Of a stretch of DNA of 64,000 bases, positions 24,957 through 36,690 are shown in pieces; positions within the stretch are counted from its first letter, which is position 1, and each line of letters begins with the position of its first letter. The position numbers and the translations under genes were made by a program. The notes beneath the pieces are model-generated. The model saw nothing but the letters and a program-made list of their open reading frames with translations. It made no database searches and had not been told where the DNA came from. The stretch comes from Anaeramoeba ignava (lineage: Eukaryota; Metamonada; Anaeramoebidae), in assembly GCA_028826165.1 (NCBI GenBank), contig JAPDFW010000076.1, positions 327,501 to 391,500 of the forward strand, given 5' to 3'.

Positions 24957-27900
24957 ATGTCTTTAGGAACAGTTTTTGCAAAACAAATAATAAGCAACTA
25001 CGATCATAAGTACACAACTATGGCGAGCCCAAAAGACAAAGGTAACTTAACAACAGTGCAAGGCTTATTAGCAGGAGGACTTGCAGGCGCAGTAGCACGA
25101 ACAGCAACATCTCCATTAGATGTAATCAAGATTCTGTTCCAAGTGCAAAAAGGTCCAAGTCATGAAGCAAAATATAAAGGTTTGGGTGATGCTTTTGCTA
25201 CTATTTATCGTGAAGAAGGTTTAGGTGGTTTCTGGAAAGGAAATTGGGCTGGTTGCCTCAGAATTGCTCCTTATAGTGCTATCAAATTCGCTACGTTCGT
25301 TTTTTTTCTTATTTTTTTAACGTTTATTTAATAATTTAATTAATAATTTATTTAATAATTTATTTAATAATTTAATTAATAATTTATTTAATAATTTATT
25401 TAATAATTTAATTAATAATTTATTTAATAATTTATATAATAATTTATATAATAATTTATTTAATAATTTATATAATAATTTATATAATAATTTATATAAT
25501 AATTTATATAATAATTTATATAATAATTTATAAAATAATTTATTTTTTATAATTTAATTTAATAATTTATATAATAATTTATATAATAATTTATATAATA
25601 ATTTATATAATAATTTATATAATAATTTATTTAATAATTTTAATTAATAATTTATTTTAATAATTTATTAATAATTTATATAATAATTTTTTTAATAATT
25701 TTAATTTTATTTTTAATTAATAATTTTATTTAATAATTTAATTAATAATTTAATTTAATTAATTTAATAATTTAATTAATAATTTTATTTAATAATTTTA
25801 ATTAATAATTTAATTTAATAAATTTTATTTAATAATTTATTTTAATAATTTAATTAATAATTTATTTAATAATTTAATTTAATAATTTAATTAATAATTT
25901 TAATTAATAATTTAATTAATAACTTATTTAATAATTTATAAAAATAATTTAATTAATAATTTAATTAATAATTTATTTAATAATTTATAAAATAATTTAA
26001 TTAATAATTTATTTTAATAATTTATATAATAATTTTATATAATAATTTATATAATAATTTAATTAATAATTTATTTAATAATTTTATATAATAATTTTAT
26101 ATAATATTTTTATATAATAATTTATTTAATAATTTATATAATAATTTTATAATAATTTATATAATAATTTTATATAATAATTTATATAATAATTTATTTA
26201 ATAATTTATTTTAATAATTTATTTAATAATTTTTAATTAATAATTTATTTAATAATTTTATTTAATAATTTAATTAATAATTTAATTAATAATTTAATTA
26301 ATAATTTATAAAAAATTTATATAATAATTTATTTAATAATTTAATTAATAATTTAATTAATAATTTATTTAATAATTTATTTAATAATTTATTTAATAAT
26401 TTATTTAATAATTTATTTAATAATTTAATTAATAATTTATAAAATAATTTATATAATAATTTATTTAATAATTTAATTAATAATTTATTTAATAATTTAT
26501 TTAATAATTTAATAATTTATATAATAATTTATAAAAATTTATTTAATAATTTAATTAATAATTTAATTAATAATTTATATAATAATTTATAAAATAATTT
26601 ATTTAATAATTTATATAATAATTTATTTAATAATTTAATTAATAATTTAATTAATAATTTTAATTTAATAATTTATATAATAATTTATTTAATAATTTAT
26701 TTAATAATTTTATATAATAATTTTAATAATAATTTATATAATAATTTATATAATAATTTATTTTAATAATTTATTTAATAATTTATAAAATAATTTATAT
26801 AATAATTTAATAATTTATTTAATAATTTTATAAAATAATTTATAAAATGGTTTATTTATTAATTTAATTAATAATTTATTTAATAATTTAATTAATAATT
26901 TATTTAATAATTTATTTAATAATTTAATTAATAATTTATTTAATAATTTATTTAATAATTTATTTAATAATTTATATAATAATTTATATAATAATTTATT
27001 TAATAATTTATTTAATAATTTATATAATAATTTATTTAATAATTTATTTAATAATTTATTTAATAATTTATATAATAATTTAAATAATAATTTATATAAT
27101 ATAGCTTTGAAAGACTTCGTAAAGTTGTTGGAAAAGGACAACCACTTTCAAGTGTTCAAAGATTAATTTGTGGATCACTTGCAGGAACTATTGGATTAAT
27201 TTTCACTTATCCATTTGATGTTGTTAAAACTCGAATGACTGTTGATTCAAGATATACAGGAATTACAGATACTTTTGCAAAAATTATTCAAGAAGAAGGA
27301 ATTGGTGGTTTATTTGGTGGAATTATTCCTTCTGTTGTTGGTGTTATTCCTTATGAAGGTGGACAATTCTTTGCTTATGGAGCAATCAAAAGTTTCTGGG
27401 AAGGTCCTGAAAAAAGAGTAAATTTTATAAAAATTAAAATTAAAATTCATTTATAAAATCAAAATTAAAATTAAAATTAAAATTAAAATTTAAATTTAAA
27501 TTAAAATTAAAATTAAAATTAAAATTAAAATTAAAATTAAAATTAAAATTAAAAATTAAAATTAAAATTCATTTATAAAATCAAAATTAAAATTAAAATT
27601 AAAATTAAAATTAAAATTAAAATTAAAATTAAATTTAAAATTAAAATTCATTTATAAAATTAAAATTAAAATTAAAATTAAAATTAAAATTAAAATTCAT
27701 TTATAAAATAAAAATTAAAATTTAAATTCATTTATAAAATTAAAATTAAAATTAAAATTAAAATTAAAATTAAAATTCATTTATAAAATAAAAAATAAAA
27801 TTAGCAATTAAGTGTTATTGAAAATTTACTTGTTGGATCATTAGCTGGAGCATTTGGACAAACAATTAGTTATCCATTTGATGTTATTAGAAAAAGATTA

Positions 27901-28661
27901 CAAATACAAAGAAAATCAGGAAAACAAGAATATAGTGGAATGATTGATTGTGCTGTAAAAATTGTTAAAGATGAAGGATTCACAGGATTATATAAAGGAA
28001 ATGTACCTAATTTAATTAAAGTTCTTCCTTATGCCGCATTAACTTTCACAACGTAAAAAATATAAAATTAAAATTAAAATTAAAATCAAAATTAAAATTA
28101 AAATTAAAATTAAAATTAAAATTTAAAATTAAAATTAAAAATTAAAATTAAAATTAAAATTAAAATAAAAATTAAAATTAAAATTAAAATTAAAATTAAA
28201 TTTAAAATTAAAATTCATTTAAAATTATAAAAATAAAATTAAAATTAAAATTAAAATTCATATTAAAATTAAAATTAAAATTTAAAATTAAAATTAAAAT
28301 TAAAATTAAAATTATAAAATTTAAAATTAAAATTAAATTTAAAATTAAAATTAAATTTAAAATTAAAATTAAAATTAAAATTAAAATTAAAATTAAAATT
28401 AAAATTAAAATTAAAATTAAAATTAAAATTAAAATTAAAATTAAAATTAAAATTAAAATTAAAATTTAAAATTAAAAATTAAATTTAAATTAAAATTAAA
28501 ATTAAAATTAAAATTAAAATTAAAATTAAATTAAAATTCATATTAAAATTAAAATTAAAATTAAAATTAAAATTAAAATTAGTTATGAACAAGTCAAGAA
28601 ATTCTTTGAAAACTATAATAATAAACGTAAAGCTCAAGCAACTCAACCTAAAAAGAAATGA
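24957..28661 (+). CDS. Mitochondrial carrier family protein (SCaMC/CoA-carrier-like)
   Basis: Four exons: 24957-25294, 27105-27417, 27805-28052 and 28583-28661 (phases 2, 0, 2), 325 residues. It has the three tandem halves of an SLC25 carrier, each with PxDxxK/R: SPLDVIK near residue 53, YPFDVVK near 150 and YPFDVIR near 242. Each is followed by the family pattern (YREEGLGGFWKGNWAGCLRI, IQEEGIGGLFGGIIPSVVGV, VKDEGFTGLYKGNVPNLIKV). These carriers exchange nucleotides, cofactors or metabolites across the inner membrane of mitochondria or related organelles. The combination looks closest to the ATP-Mg/Pi and CoA carriers, and no EF-hands precede it. Substrate is not assignable by eye. The start may be Met1 or Met22 (MASPKDKGN). 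All three introns are repeat-filled. Confidence 0.93.
25295..27104. repeat. 1.8-kb AATAATTTAT repeat intron
   Basis: First intron of the carrier gene, donor GTTCGT and acceptor ATATAG. It is almost entirely a 12-nt tandem of AATAATTTATTT, AATAATTTATAT and AATAATTTAATT. It interrupts a Thr codon (AC|C) within the first carrier repeat. Confidence 0.9.
27418..28582. repeat. (AAAATT)n introns of the carrier gene
   Basis: Introns 27418-27804 and 28053-28582 (exon 3 lies between them at 27805-28052). Both consist almost wholly of the hexamer AAAATT on the coding strand, punctuated by CATTTATAAAAT. Donors are GTAAAT and GTAAAA; acceptors end TTAG. Confidence 0.9.
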
Positions 28662-29091
28662 AACTTCTTGAAATTTTTAATTAACTAATTAACTAATTAA
28701 ATCATCTTCTCCAAAAAAAAGAACTAATAATATTTTTTCCAAAATTCGTTTTCATTTTAATTTTCTTTTTCTTTTTCTTTTTCTTTCTTTTCATTCTTTT
28801 CATTCATTTTCCTTTTTTTTTTTTTTCAAAAACAAAACCAACTTATTTTTTGGTTGAGAATCAAAAGAATAAAAAAAACTTTCAATTAAATTTTGATTTT
28901 GATTTTAATTTTAATTTTAATTTTAATTAGTTATTTCTTCTTTTTTCTTTTTTAAAATAATTAAAATAAAATAATAAATTTGTTTTTGTTTTTGTTTTTG
29001 TTGATTTTGATTTTTATTGAATTAGAAAAGAAATTTGAATTGAAAAAAGAAAAAGGAAAAGAAATTTGAATTGAAAAATTGGAAATTGGAA
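28662..29091. other. Convergent 3' spacer, duplicated downstream
   Basis: Spacer between the carrier stop and the minus-strand FG-GAP gene stop. Its right part (from about 28930) is closely similar to 32400-32585, the 3' flank of the second FG-GAP gene. This places one end of the tandem duplication here. No coding signal. Confidence 0.6.
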
Positions 29092-31839
29092 TTAAATATC
29101 TAAATCATCTTGAAGTTCTTTTTCTTCTTGTTTTTTTTCTTGTTTTCTTCTTTGTTTTTTTGTTCTTGTTTTTTTCTTATATAAAAGAATTGCAATAATA
29201 ACTATTAAAATAATAAGAATTGGAATAAATATTCCAATAGTTATTGCTGTTGTGTTGGAATTGTTTGAATCAGTTGATTGAGTTGGTTCATAAGGAGATA
29301 ATATTGTAATTGATGTTGTTGAATTAATTCCTGAATATTCATTATTTGAACAATTTAAATCAGATGATGAATAAACTGAAATTTCATAATATTCTCCTCC
29401 TTGTAATCCTGAAGTAATTGAATAATAAGCTGCTAGTAAATTTGTTAAACAAATTGATGTTGAGTTATAAGTAAATGAATATGCTTTTAATCCACTTGAT
29501 AAAATTAATGAATTCCAAGTACAAATAAATCCATTAATTAATGAATAACAATTTAATGAAGTAATATCTCCTAATTTAGCTCTTGTTGAAATAATTGAAC
29601 TAGGTAATCCTAAATATGGTGTTTCACAATTTAAATCAATACATCCTCGAATTGAAATATTATATTCAATATTTCCTGATATTTCACTTATTATTCCAAT
29701 AACTTCATTTCCACTTAAATTAAGAGATGTGAATTTTTGCCAATTTGTTCCATTATCAAGTGAAATTGAATAATTATTTGCATTTGTTAATTTTGTAAAA
29801 TTAAATTCAATTTCTTCAATTTTGGAAATTGTTTCATAAATTGTTGGAGATGTTAAATTATCAGTTGTAATTGAAATTGATGAAATATATCCACATTTTC
29901 CATTTGAATTACATGCTGATATATTGATTTGATATTCTTGATTTGGGAATTGAGCTGTAAATTGTTGATTTGTTGAAATTGGTTGATAATTTCCTGAATA
30001 ATTTTGAGAAATTGATTGATAAGTAAAATTATAATAAAATGGAATTGAACAATTAATTGGTTGATTCCAATTACAATTAATATCGATTAAATTTGAAATT
30101 GAACATGTTAAATTTGTAATTTCACCAAAAATTAATGAAATTGATGATTCAACAATTTCTCCTTTATCATCTCCTTCACATTCTTGTGTTCTACATCCAC
30201 AAATTGAAATATTATAATCATTTTCACATTCTAAATTATTCCAAAAATAATCAAGTGAAGAATTATCAACTGAAATGAAAGATATTAAATCAGGTTGAGA
30301 TTGATTGAAATAAGAAAGATTATAATGATCAATATGAGCAATTCCTTCATTGATTTGAACATTTGGATAATTCCAAGTAACATTAATTGAATTATTTGAA
30401 GGATTTGATAATTGGAAATCTTTTACAGAATCAATTTTTGTTGTTAAATTAATGAAAGAAGAAGATTCACCACATATCATTGATACATGATTACAAGCTT
30501 GAATTTGAATTGAATAATATTCATTTCCAGTAATATTATCATAAATTGAAGAATTAAATAATTGATAATAAACATTCTCATCTTCAAGAATTGGAGAATC
30601 AATATCAATCCAATCATATCCATAATTAATTTGATATTTCAAATTTGGAAATTCAATTTTATTCCAATAACAATCAAATGATGAAAACAAAGATGAACAA
30701 TTAACAATATTAACTTGAGGTAATTTAGCTTCATAAACAAATGCTTTATTTGCATCAGGAGCACCAACAACAATAAAATTCTCATAAATTGAAACAGAAC
30801 TTCCAAAATTTGAAGCTGAAGGTCCATTCAAAATTTGTTCTTCATTCCAAATTGATTCATTATATCTATAAATAAATGCTTGATTTGCACCAGGAGCATC
30901 AACAACAATAACATCTTCATAAATTGAAACAGAAAATCCAAAATTTGAAGCTGATTCATTCAAAGTTTGTTCAAGTTCAAAATTTGATTCATTATATCTG
31001 TAAATAAATGCTTGATTTGCATAAGTCCCAATAACAATAACATCTTTATAAATTGAAACACTTCCTCCAAAAGCTGAAGGTCCATTCAAAGTTTGTTCTT
31101 GATTCCAAAATGTTCCATTATATCTGTAAACAAATGCTTTGTTTGCCATATCAGTTCCAATAACAGTAACATTTTCATAAATTGAAAGAGAAATTCCAAA
31201 ATATAAAACTGATGATTCATACAACATTTGTTCTTGATTCCAAATTGATCCATTATATCTGTAAATAAATACTTGATTTGCATCATAATCAGTTCCAATA
31301 ACAGTAACATTCTCATAAATTGAAACAGAATATCCAAAATCTGTAACTGAAGATTGATATAAAATTTGTTCTTGATTCCAAATTGATCCATTATATCTGT
31401 AAATAAATGCTTTATTTGGAACAGGAGCACCAACAACAATAACATCTTCATAAATTGAAACAGAAAATCCAAAATTTGAAACAGAAGATTCATTCAAAGT
31501 TTGTTCAAGTTCAAAATTTGTTCCATTATATCTGTAAATAAATACTTGTTTTGCCATATAAGCCCCAATAACAAGAACATCTTTATAAACTGAAACAGAA
31601 CGTCCAAAATATCCTGAACCTGAAAATTGATCTAATAAATTCCAAATCCAAGCTTCATTGAAAGAAGAATAATATCTTGTTGTTTCTGTTAATGTTTCTA
31701 TTTCTGTTAATATTGGTGATATTAATGATGATGAAATTGATTTTTGATTTTGATTTTGATTTTGATTTTGATTTGATTGAATTAAGAAAATATTGATAAT
31801 TAAGAAAAAGAAAAAGGAAAAGAAAAGATTTAATTTCAT
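29092..31839 (-). CDS. FG-GAP repeat type I membrane protein
   Basis: An intact 915-residue frame, ATG at 31839. Residues 1-24 (MKLNLFFSFFFFLIINIFLI) are a signal peptide, followed by an NQ run. Seven FG-GAP-like beta-propeller units occupy about residues 75-385. Each has the form FGxSVSIYxxVxVVGAP-xANxAFIYRYNG. The region to about 850 is Cys- and Asn-rich, with many N-glycosylation sequons and fibronectin-III-like strands (INVTWNYPNVQ, INCNWNQP, FICTWNS). A single TM helix (ITIGIFIPILIILIVIIAIL) lies near 864-886. The tail is short and strongly charged (KKKTRTKKQRRKQEK). FG-GAP propellers occur in integrin alpha chains and other surface receptors, so a cell-surface adhesion or recognition role is a reasonable inference. 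No enzymatic domain is seen. Confidence 0.88.
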   Translation of the reverse strand: MKLNLFFSFFFFLIINIFLIQSNQNQNQNQNQKSISSSLISPILTEIETLTETTRYYSSFNEAWIWNLLDQFSGSGYFGRSVSVYKDVLVIGAYMAKQVFIYRYNGTNFELEQTLNESSVSNFGFSVSIYEDVIVVGAPVPNKAFIYRYNGSIWNQEQILYQSSVTDFGYSVSIYENVTVIGTDYDANQVFIYRYNGSIWNQEQMLYESSVLYFGISLSIYENVTVIGTDMANKAFVYRYNGTFWNQEQTLNGPSAFGGSVSIYKDVIVIGTYANQAFIYRYNESNFELEQTLNESASNFGFSVSIYEDVIVVDAPGANQAFIYRYNESIWNEEQILNGPSASNFGSSVSIYENFIVVGAPDANKAFVYEAKLPQVNIVNCSSLFSSFDCYWNKIEFPNLKYQINYGYDWIDIDSPILEDENVYYQLFNSSIYDNITGNEYYSIQIQACNHVSMICGESSSFINLTTKIDSVKDFQLSNPSNNSINVTWNYPNVQINEGIAHIDHYNLSYFNQSQPDLISFISVDNSSLDYFWNNLECENDYNISICGCRTQECEGDDKGEIVESSISLIFGEITNLTCSISNLIDINCNWNQPINCSIPFYYNFTYQSISQNYSGNYQPISTNQQFTAQFPNQEYQINISACNSNGKCGYISSISITTDNLTSPTIYETISKIEEIEFNFTKLTNANNYSISLDNGTNWQKFTSLNLSGNEVIGIISEISGNIEYNISIRGCIDLNCETPYLGLPSSIISTRAKLGDITSLNCYSLINGFICTWNSLILSSGLKAYSFTYNSTSICLTNLLAAYYSITSGLQGGEYYEISVYSSSDLNCSNNEYSGINSTTSITILSPYEPTQSTDSNNSNTTAITIGIFIPILIILIVIIAILLYKKKTRTKKQRRKQEKKQEEKELQDDLDI

Positions 31840-32585
31840 TTTTTGTTTTGCTATTTTTTCTTTAAATAAAAAACATAAAAATATAAATAAGTAAAAATAA
31901 ATGAAATTGTATGTTTTTGTGTTTTTTTTATATTTTTTTCTTACTTTGTGTTTTTTGGATTTTTTTGTTGTTTTTTTTTTTGCTTTTTTTTTTTAAATAA
32001 AATTAAAAATAAAATTAATATAAAAATTAAAATATTTATTTGTGTTTTTGTTTTTTGTGTTATTTTTATGTTTTTTCTTACTTTTTTTGTTTTTTTAAAA
32101 AGAGAAAGAAAAAGAAAAAATGATCTTTTGTTTTTTAATTTTAAATTAATTTTAAAAAAAAATTTTTTTTCTTGTTTTCTTTTTAATTTTAATTTAAATT
32201 TTAATTTAAAATATTTTTGGAATATTTATCTGTTTTATCTTTTTTTCTTTGTTTCTTTTTCAATAATTTCTCTTTAAATTGTTTTTCTTTTTGTTAATTT
32301 TAATTAATAAAATAAAATAAATAAAATTTTTGGATTTTTATTTAATTGGAAATAATCAATTTCTATTTAGTTTTATTAATTATTTCTTGTTTAAATTTTG
32401 ATTTTGAATTTAATTAATTATTTCTTCTTTTTCTTTTTTAAAATAATTAAATCAAAATCAAAATCAAAAAATAATAAATTTGTTTTTGTTTTTGTTGTTT
32501 TTGATTTTGATTTTTATTGAATTAGAAAAGAAATTTGAATGGAAAAAGAAAAAGGAAAGAAATTGGAATTGAAATAGAATTGGAA
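31840..32585. other. Spacer between duplicated FG-GAP genes
   Basis: About 750 nt of T-rich sequence forming the promoter side of the intact FG-GAP gene and, from about 32400, the duplicated 3' flank of the downstream copy. Apparent short frames here are T-run artefacts. Confidence 0.6.
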
Positions 32586-34505
32586 TTAAAGATCTAAATC
32601 ATCTTGAAGTTCTTTTTCTTCTTGTTTTTTTTCTTGTTTTCTTCTTTGTTTTTTTCTTGTTTTTTTCTGATATAAAAGAATTGCAATAATAACTAGTAAA
32701 ATAATAATAATTGGAATAAATATTCCAATAGTTATTGCTGTTGTGTTGGAATTGCTTGAATCAGTTGATTGAGTTGGTTCATAAGGAGATAATATTGTAA
32801 TTGATGTTGTTGAATTAATTCCTGAATATTCATTAGATAAACAATTTAATGTAGCTGATTGATAAACTGAAATTTCATAATATTCTCCTCCTTGTAATCC
32901 TGGAATTAAATAATAATTGAATAAATTTGTTAAACAAATTGTAGTTGAGTTAAAATTGAATGAATATGCTTTTAATCCTGTTGATAAAATTAATGAATAC
33001 CAACTACATTCAAATCCATTAATTAATGATATGCAATTTAATGAAGTAATATCTCCTAATTTAGCTCTTGTTGAAATAATTGAACTAGGTAATCCTAAAT
33101 ATGGTGTTTCACAATTTAAATCAATACATCCTCGAATTGAAATATTATATTCAATATTTCCTGATATTTCACTTATTATTCCAATAACTTCATTTTCATT
33201 TAAATCAAGAGATGTGAATTTTTGCCAATTTGTTCCATTATTAAGTGAAATTGAATAATTATTTGCATTTGTTAATTTTGTGAAATTAAATTCAATTTCT
33301 TCAATTTTGGAAATTGTTTCATAAATTGTTGGAGATGTTAAATTATCAGTTGTAATTAAAATTGATGAAATATATCCACATTTTCCATTTGAATTACATG
33401 CTGATATATTGATTTGATATTCTTGATTTGGTAATTGAACTTTAAATTGTTGATTTGTTGAAATTGGTTGATAATTTCCTGAATAATTTTGAGAAATTGA
33501 TTGATAAGTAAAATTATAATAAAATGGAATTGAACAATTAATTGGTTGATTCCAATTACAATTAATATCTATTAAATTTGAAATTGAACATGTTAAATTT
33601 GTAATTTCACCAAATATTAATGAAATTGATGATTCAACAATTTCTCCTTTATCATCTTCTTCACATTCTTGTGTTCTACATCCACAAATTGAAATATTAT
33701 AATCATTTTCACATTCTAAATTATTCCAAAAATAATCAAGTGAAGAATTATCAACTGAAATGAAAGATATTAAATCAGGTTGAGATTGATTGAGATAAGA
33801 AAGATTATAATGATCAATATGAGCAATTCCTTCATTGATTTGAACATTTGGATAATTCCAAGTAACATTAATTGATTTATTTGAAGTATTTAATAATTGG
33901 AAATCTTTTACAGAATCAATTTTTGATGTTAAATTAATGAAAGAAGAAGATTCACCACATTTCGTTGATGCATTATCACAAGCTTGAATTTGAATTGAAT
34001 AATATTCATTTCCAGTAATATTATCATAAATTGAAGAATTAAATAATTGATAATAAACATTCTCATCTTCAAGAATTGGAGAATCAATATCAATCCAATC
34101 ATATCCATAATTAATTTGATATTTCAAATTTGGAAATTCAATTTTATTCCAATAACAATCAAATGATGAAAACAAAGATGAACAATTAAGAATATTAACT
34201 TGAGGAATTAATTTAGCTTCATAAACAAATGCTTGATTTACAACATAAGCTCCCATAACAGTAAAATTATCATAAATTGAAACAGAAATTCCAAAATATA
34301 AAACTGAAGATTCATTCAAAATTTGTTTTTGATTTCAAATTGATCCATTATATCTGTAAATAAATGCTTGTTTTTCATTATAAGCGCCAATAATAATATC
34401 TTTATAAATTGAAACCCAAAATCCAATATATCCTGAATGTGAGAATTGATCTAATAAATTCCAAACTCAATTTCATTGAAAGAAGAATAATATCTTGTTG
34501 TTTGT
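32586..34505 (-). pseudogene. 5'-degenerate tandem copy of the FG-GAP membrane protein
   Basis: The 577-residue open stretch (32586-34319) is nearly identical to the C-terminal two thirds of the neighbouring 915-residue protein, including the TM helix and charged tail. It has no ATG start and opens at a TTG. Upstream, 34320-34505 still encodes homologous peptides (TTRYYSSFNE, WNLLDQFS, SIYKDIIIGAYN, QAFIYRYNGSI). They are interrupted by a frame change after SFNE, and by a TGA where the intact copy has the Trp codon of NGSIWNQEQ. No signal peptide remains, and only about two of the seven FG-GAP units survive. I read this as a duplicated gene that lost its 5' half, though the well-preserved downstream frame means the damage is recent or the remainder is still expressed. 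Confidence 0.8.
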
Positions 34506-34699
34506 TAGTTTTAATAATTAGTATTAAATTAATAAATAATTAATCACTATTTCATGTTTATTTTGTTTGTATTTGATTTATTTATTATTATTTACTGAAT
34601 AAAAAAGTTTGTTTTTAAAAATAAAAATAAAAATAAAAAAATGAATTTAATTTTTTTCATTTTTTTTTATTTCAATTTTTCGATTTTTGATTTATTAAA

Positions 34700-36597
34700 A
34701 TGTTACCAAATAATCTTCAAAGTAGAATTTGTCAAATTTGTTTTGAAAAATTTTCAACTGAAAGAAAACCAATGATAATATGTAGTTATGGACATAATGT
34801 TTGTTCTTATTGCGCAAGTTTTTTAGAAGAATGTCCCTTTTGTAGATCACCAAAAAGCAAAAAACCAACTATAAATTTGCTAGTTTTAGAAATGATTGAA
34901 GAAATTGAAAAACGGGAAAAAATCAAAATTCCCGAAATCAATTCAAAAGAGTTATTTATTGAAAATTCACCATTTAGTTTTGGAGCAGTTGCTGATTTAT
35001 ATAAAGCAAATTGGGGTAATCAATTTGTGGCTGTGAAAAAATTAAGAATGAACCCAAGCAAAACGGATAAAAAAATCCTCAAAAACGAAGTTGAAATTGC
35101 ATCCAATCTTCCTCATCCAAACATTATAAGGGTTTTTGGGATTACAAAGATTAATAAACAACTAGGAATTGTTATGGAATATCTTGAGCCAGGATCACTT
35201 GAAAAAATTATTCCAACTTTATCTTTTATTGAATGCGTGAATATTTGTCTTGGAATTATTGATGGATTGAAATATCTTCATTCCAAAAATGTTATTCATC
35301 GAGATTTAAAACCAGCAAATCTTCTTCTTGATGGGAAAGTCCCAAAAATTTCGGATTTTGGTCAATCAATTATTCATCAAAAAATTTTCCAAAATGCAAA
35401 TATTAAAGGTTCAATTGAATATACTGCTCCAGAAATTTTGAAAAATGAAACAGTGAGTGATCGAACTGTTGATATTTACAGTTTTTCAATGATAATTTTC
35501 CATTTATTTTCTAAAAAGAAGCCTTTTGATGATTTGAATTTGTTCCAGATTATCACTTATTTGCAGAAAGGAATTCGTCCAGAAATTTCTCAGAATTTGA
35601 TTCCAGAATCACTTTCGAGATTAATCATACGCGGATGGTCAGGAAATCCAACAGAAAGACCAAGTCTTGATGAATTTCGAAAAGTTTTTCAAGAATTAAA
35701 ATTGTTTTTTGAAAATGAAAATTCCAATTCCAATGAAAATTTAAATCAAAATGAAAATTTAAATCAAAATGAAAATTTAAATCAAAATGAAAAATTTGAT
35801 GAACTTTCAATACAACTTCAACAATTTCTCCAAATTTCTCCTTTAAAATCAAACCAAAACCAAAAGAATAAAAATCAAATTAATTTCTCAAAACTTGAAG
35901 TTGAACAATGTATTGAATTGTTAAGTAAATCTGAAAATGAACAAAAAATTCAAGAAAAAGGAATTGAACGTTTATCAAATTTATCAATAATAAGAGGTAA
36001 TCAATATTTTTTTTCCCTAAATTGATTTATTGGATTAACAAAAAATAAAATGAACCATTTTTTATTTTTAGAAAATCGAACAAAAATTTCAAATTTAAAT
36101 GGATTTCAAGTAACTTTTTCAATTATGAAAAAATTTCCTGATAATTTAAATATTCAATTAAATGGTTCAACAATTTTAGCAAATTTGATGACTAAAAACA
36201 AAGGTAAATTGAATTTTAAAAACAAAAAAAAAATTTGATTAATTTATTGATCTTCTTTTGATTTAAAAAGAAAATCAATCAATATTTGCAAATTTATCAG
36301 GAGTTCAAATAATAATTGGTTTAATGAATAAATATCCTGATAATGAATCAGTTCAACAAAAAGCCTGTTTAATATTGAAAAAAGCCGCAGAAAATGCAGG
36401 TAATTAAATTACAAAAATCAATTTAAATTTAATTAATTAATTAATTAATTGTTTTATTTTTTATTTTTTATTTAGAAAATCGTTTTGAAATGATAAATTG
36501 GGGATTTTCTTTTTTTATTGCAGAATTGATTCATAAATTCCCAAATAATAAAGAAATTAAAATGATTGGGCAATCTTTAATAAATCAATTAAAATAA
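34700..36597 (+). CDS. RING finger - protein kinase - armadillo-like repeat protein
   Basis: Exons 34700-35996, 36072-36203, 36271-36399 and 36476-36597, about 559 residues. Residues 8-51 form a RING (CQICFEKF, CSYGHNVCSYC, CPFC), suggesting E3 ubiquitin ligase activity. The kinase follows (about 90-345): VAVKKL (ATP Lys), IVMEYLEPGSL, IHRDLKPANLLLDG, KISDFGQS and EYTAPEIL, then DIYSFSMIIFHL. The glycine loop is weak (SFGAVADLY), but the catalytic HRD and DFG residues are all present. A NENLNQ repeat links to C-terminal helical repeats. Each of exons 2-4 starts phase 1 and encodes one repeat of about 43 residues beginning Glu-Asn-Arg/Gln (FPDNLNIQLNG, YPDNESVQQKA, FPNNKEIKMIG), resembling ARM repeats. 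Plant KEG has a comparable RING-kinase-repeat order. Confidence 0.88.
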
Positions 36598-36690
36598 AAA
36601 CAAAAACAAAATATTCAAAAAATTCCACTTTTTTAACTCATTTTTATTTTCATCCTTTTTCTTTCTTTTTTTCAATAAAAAGTAATCAAT

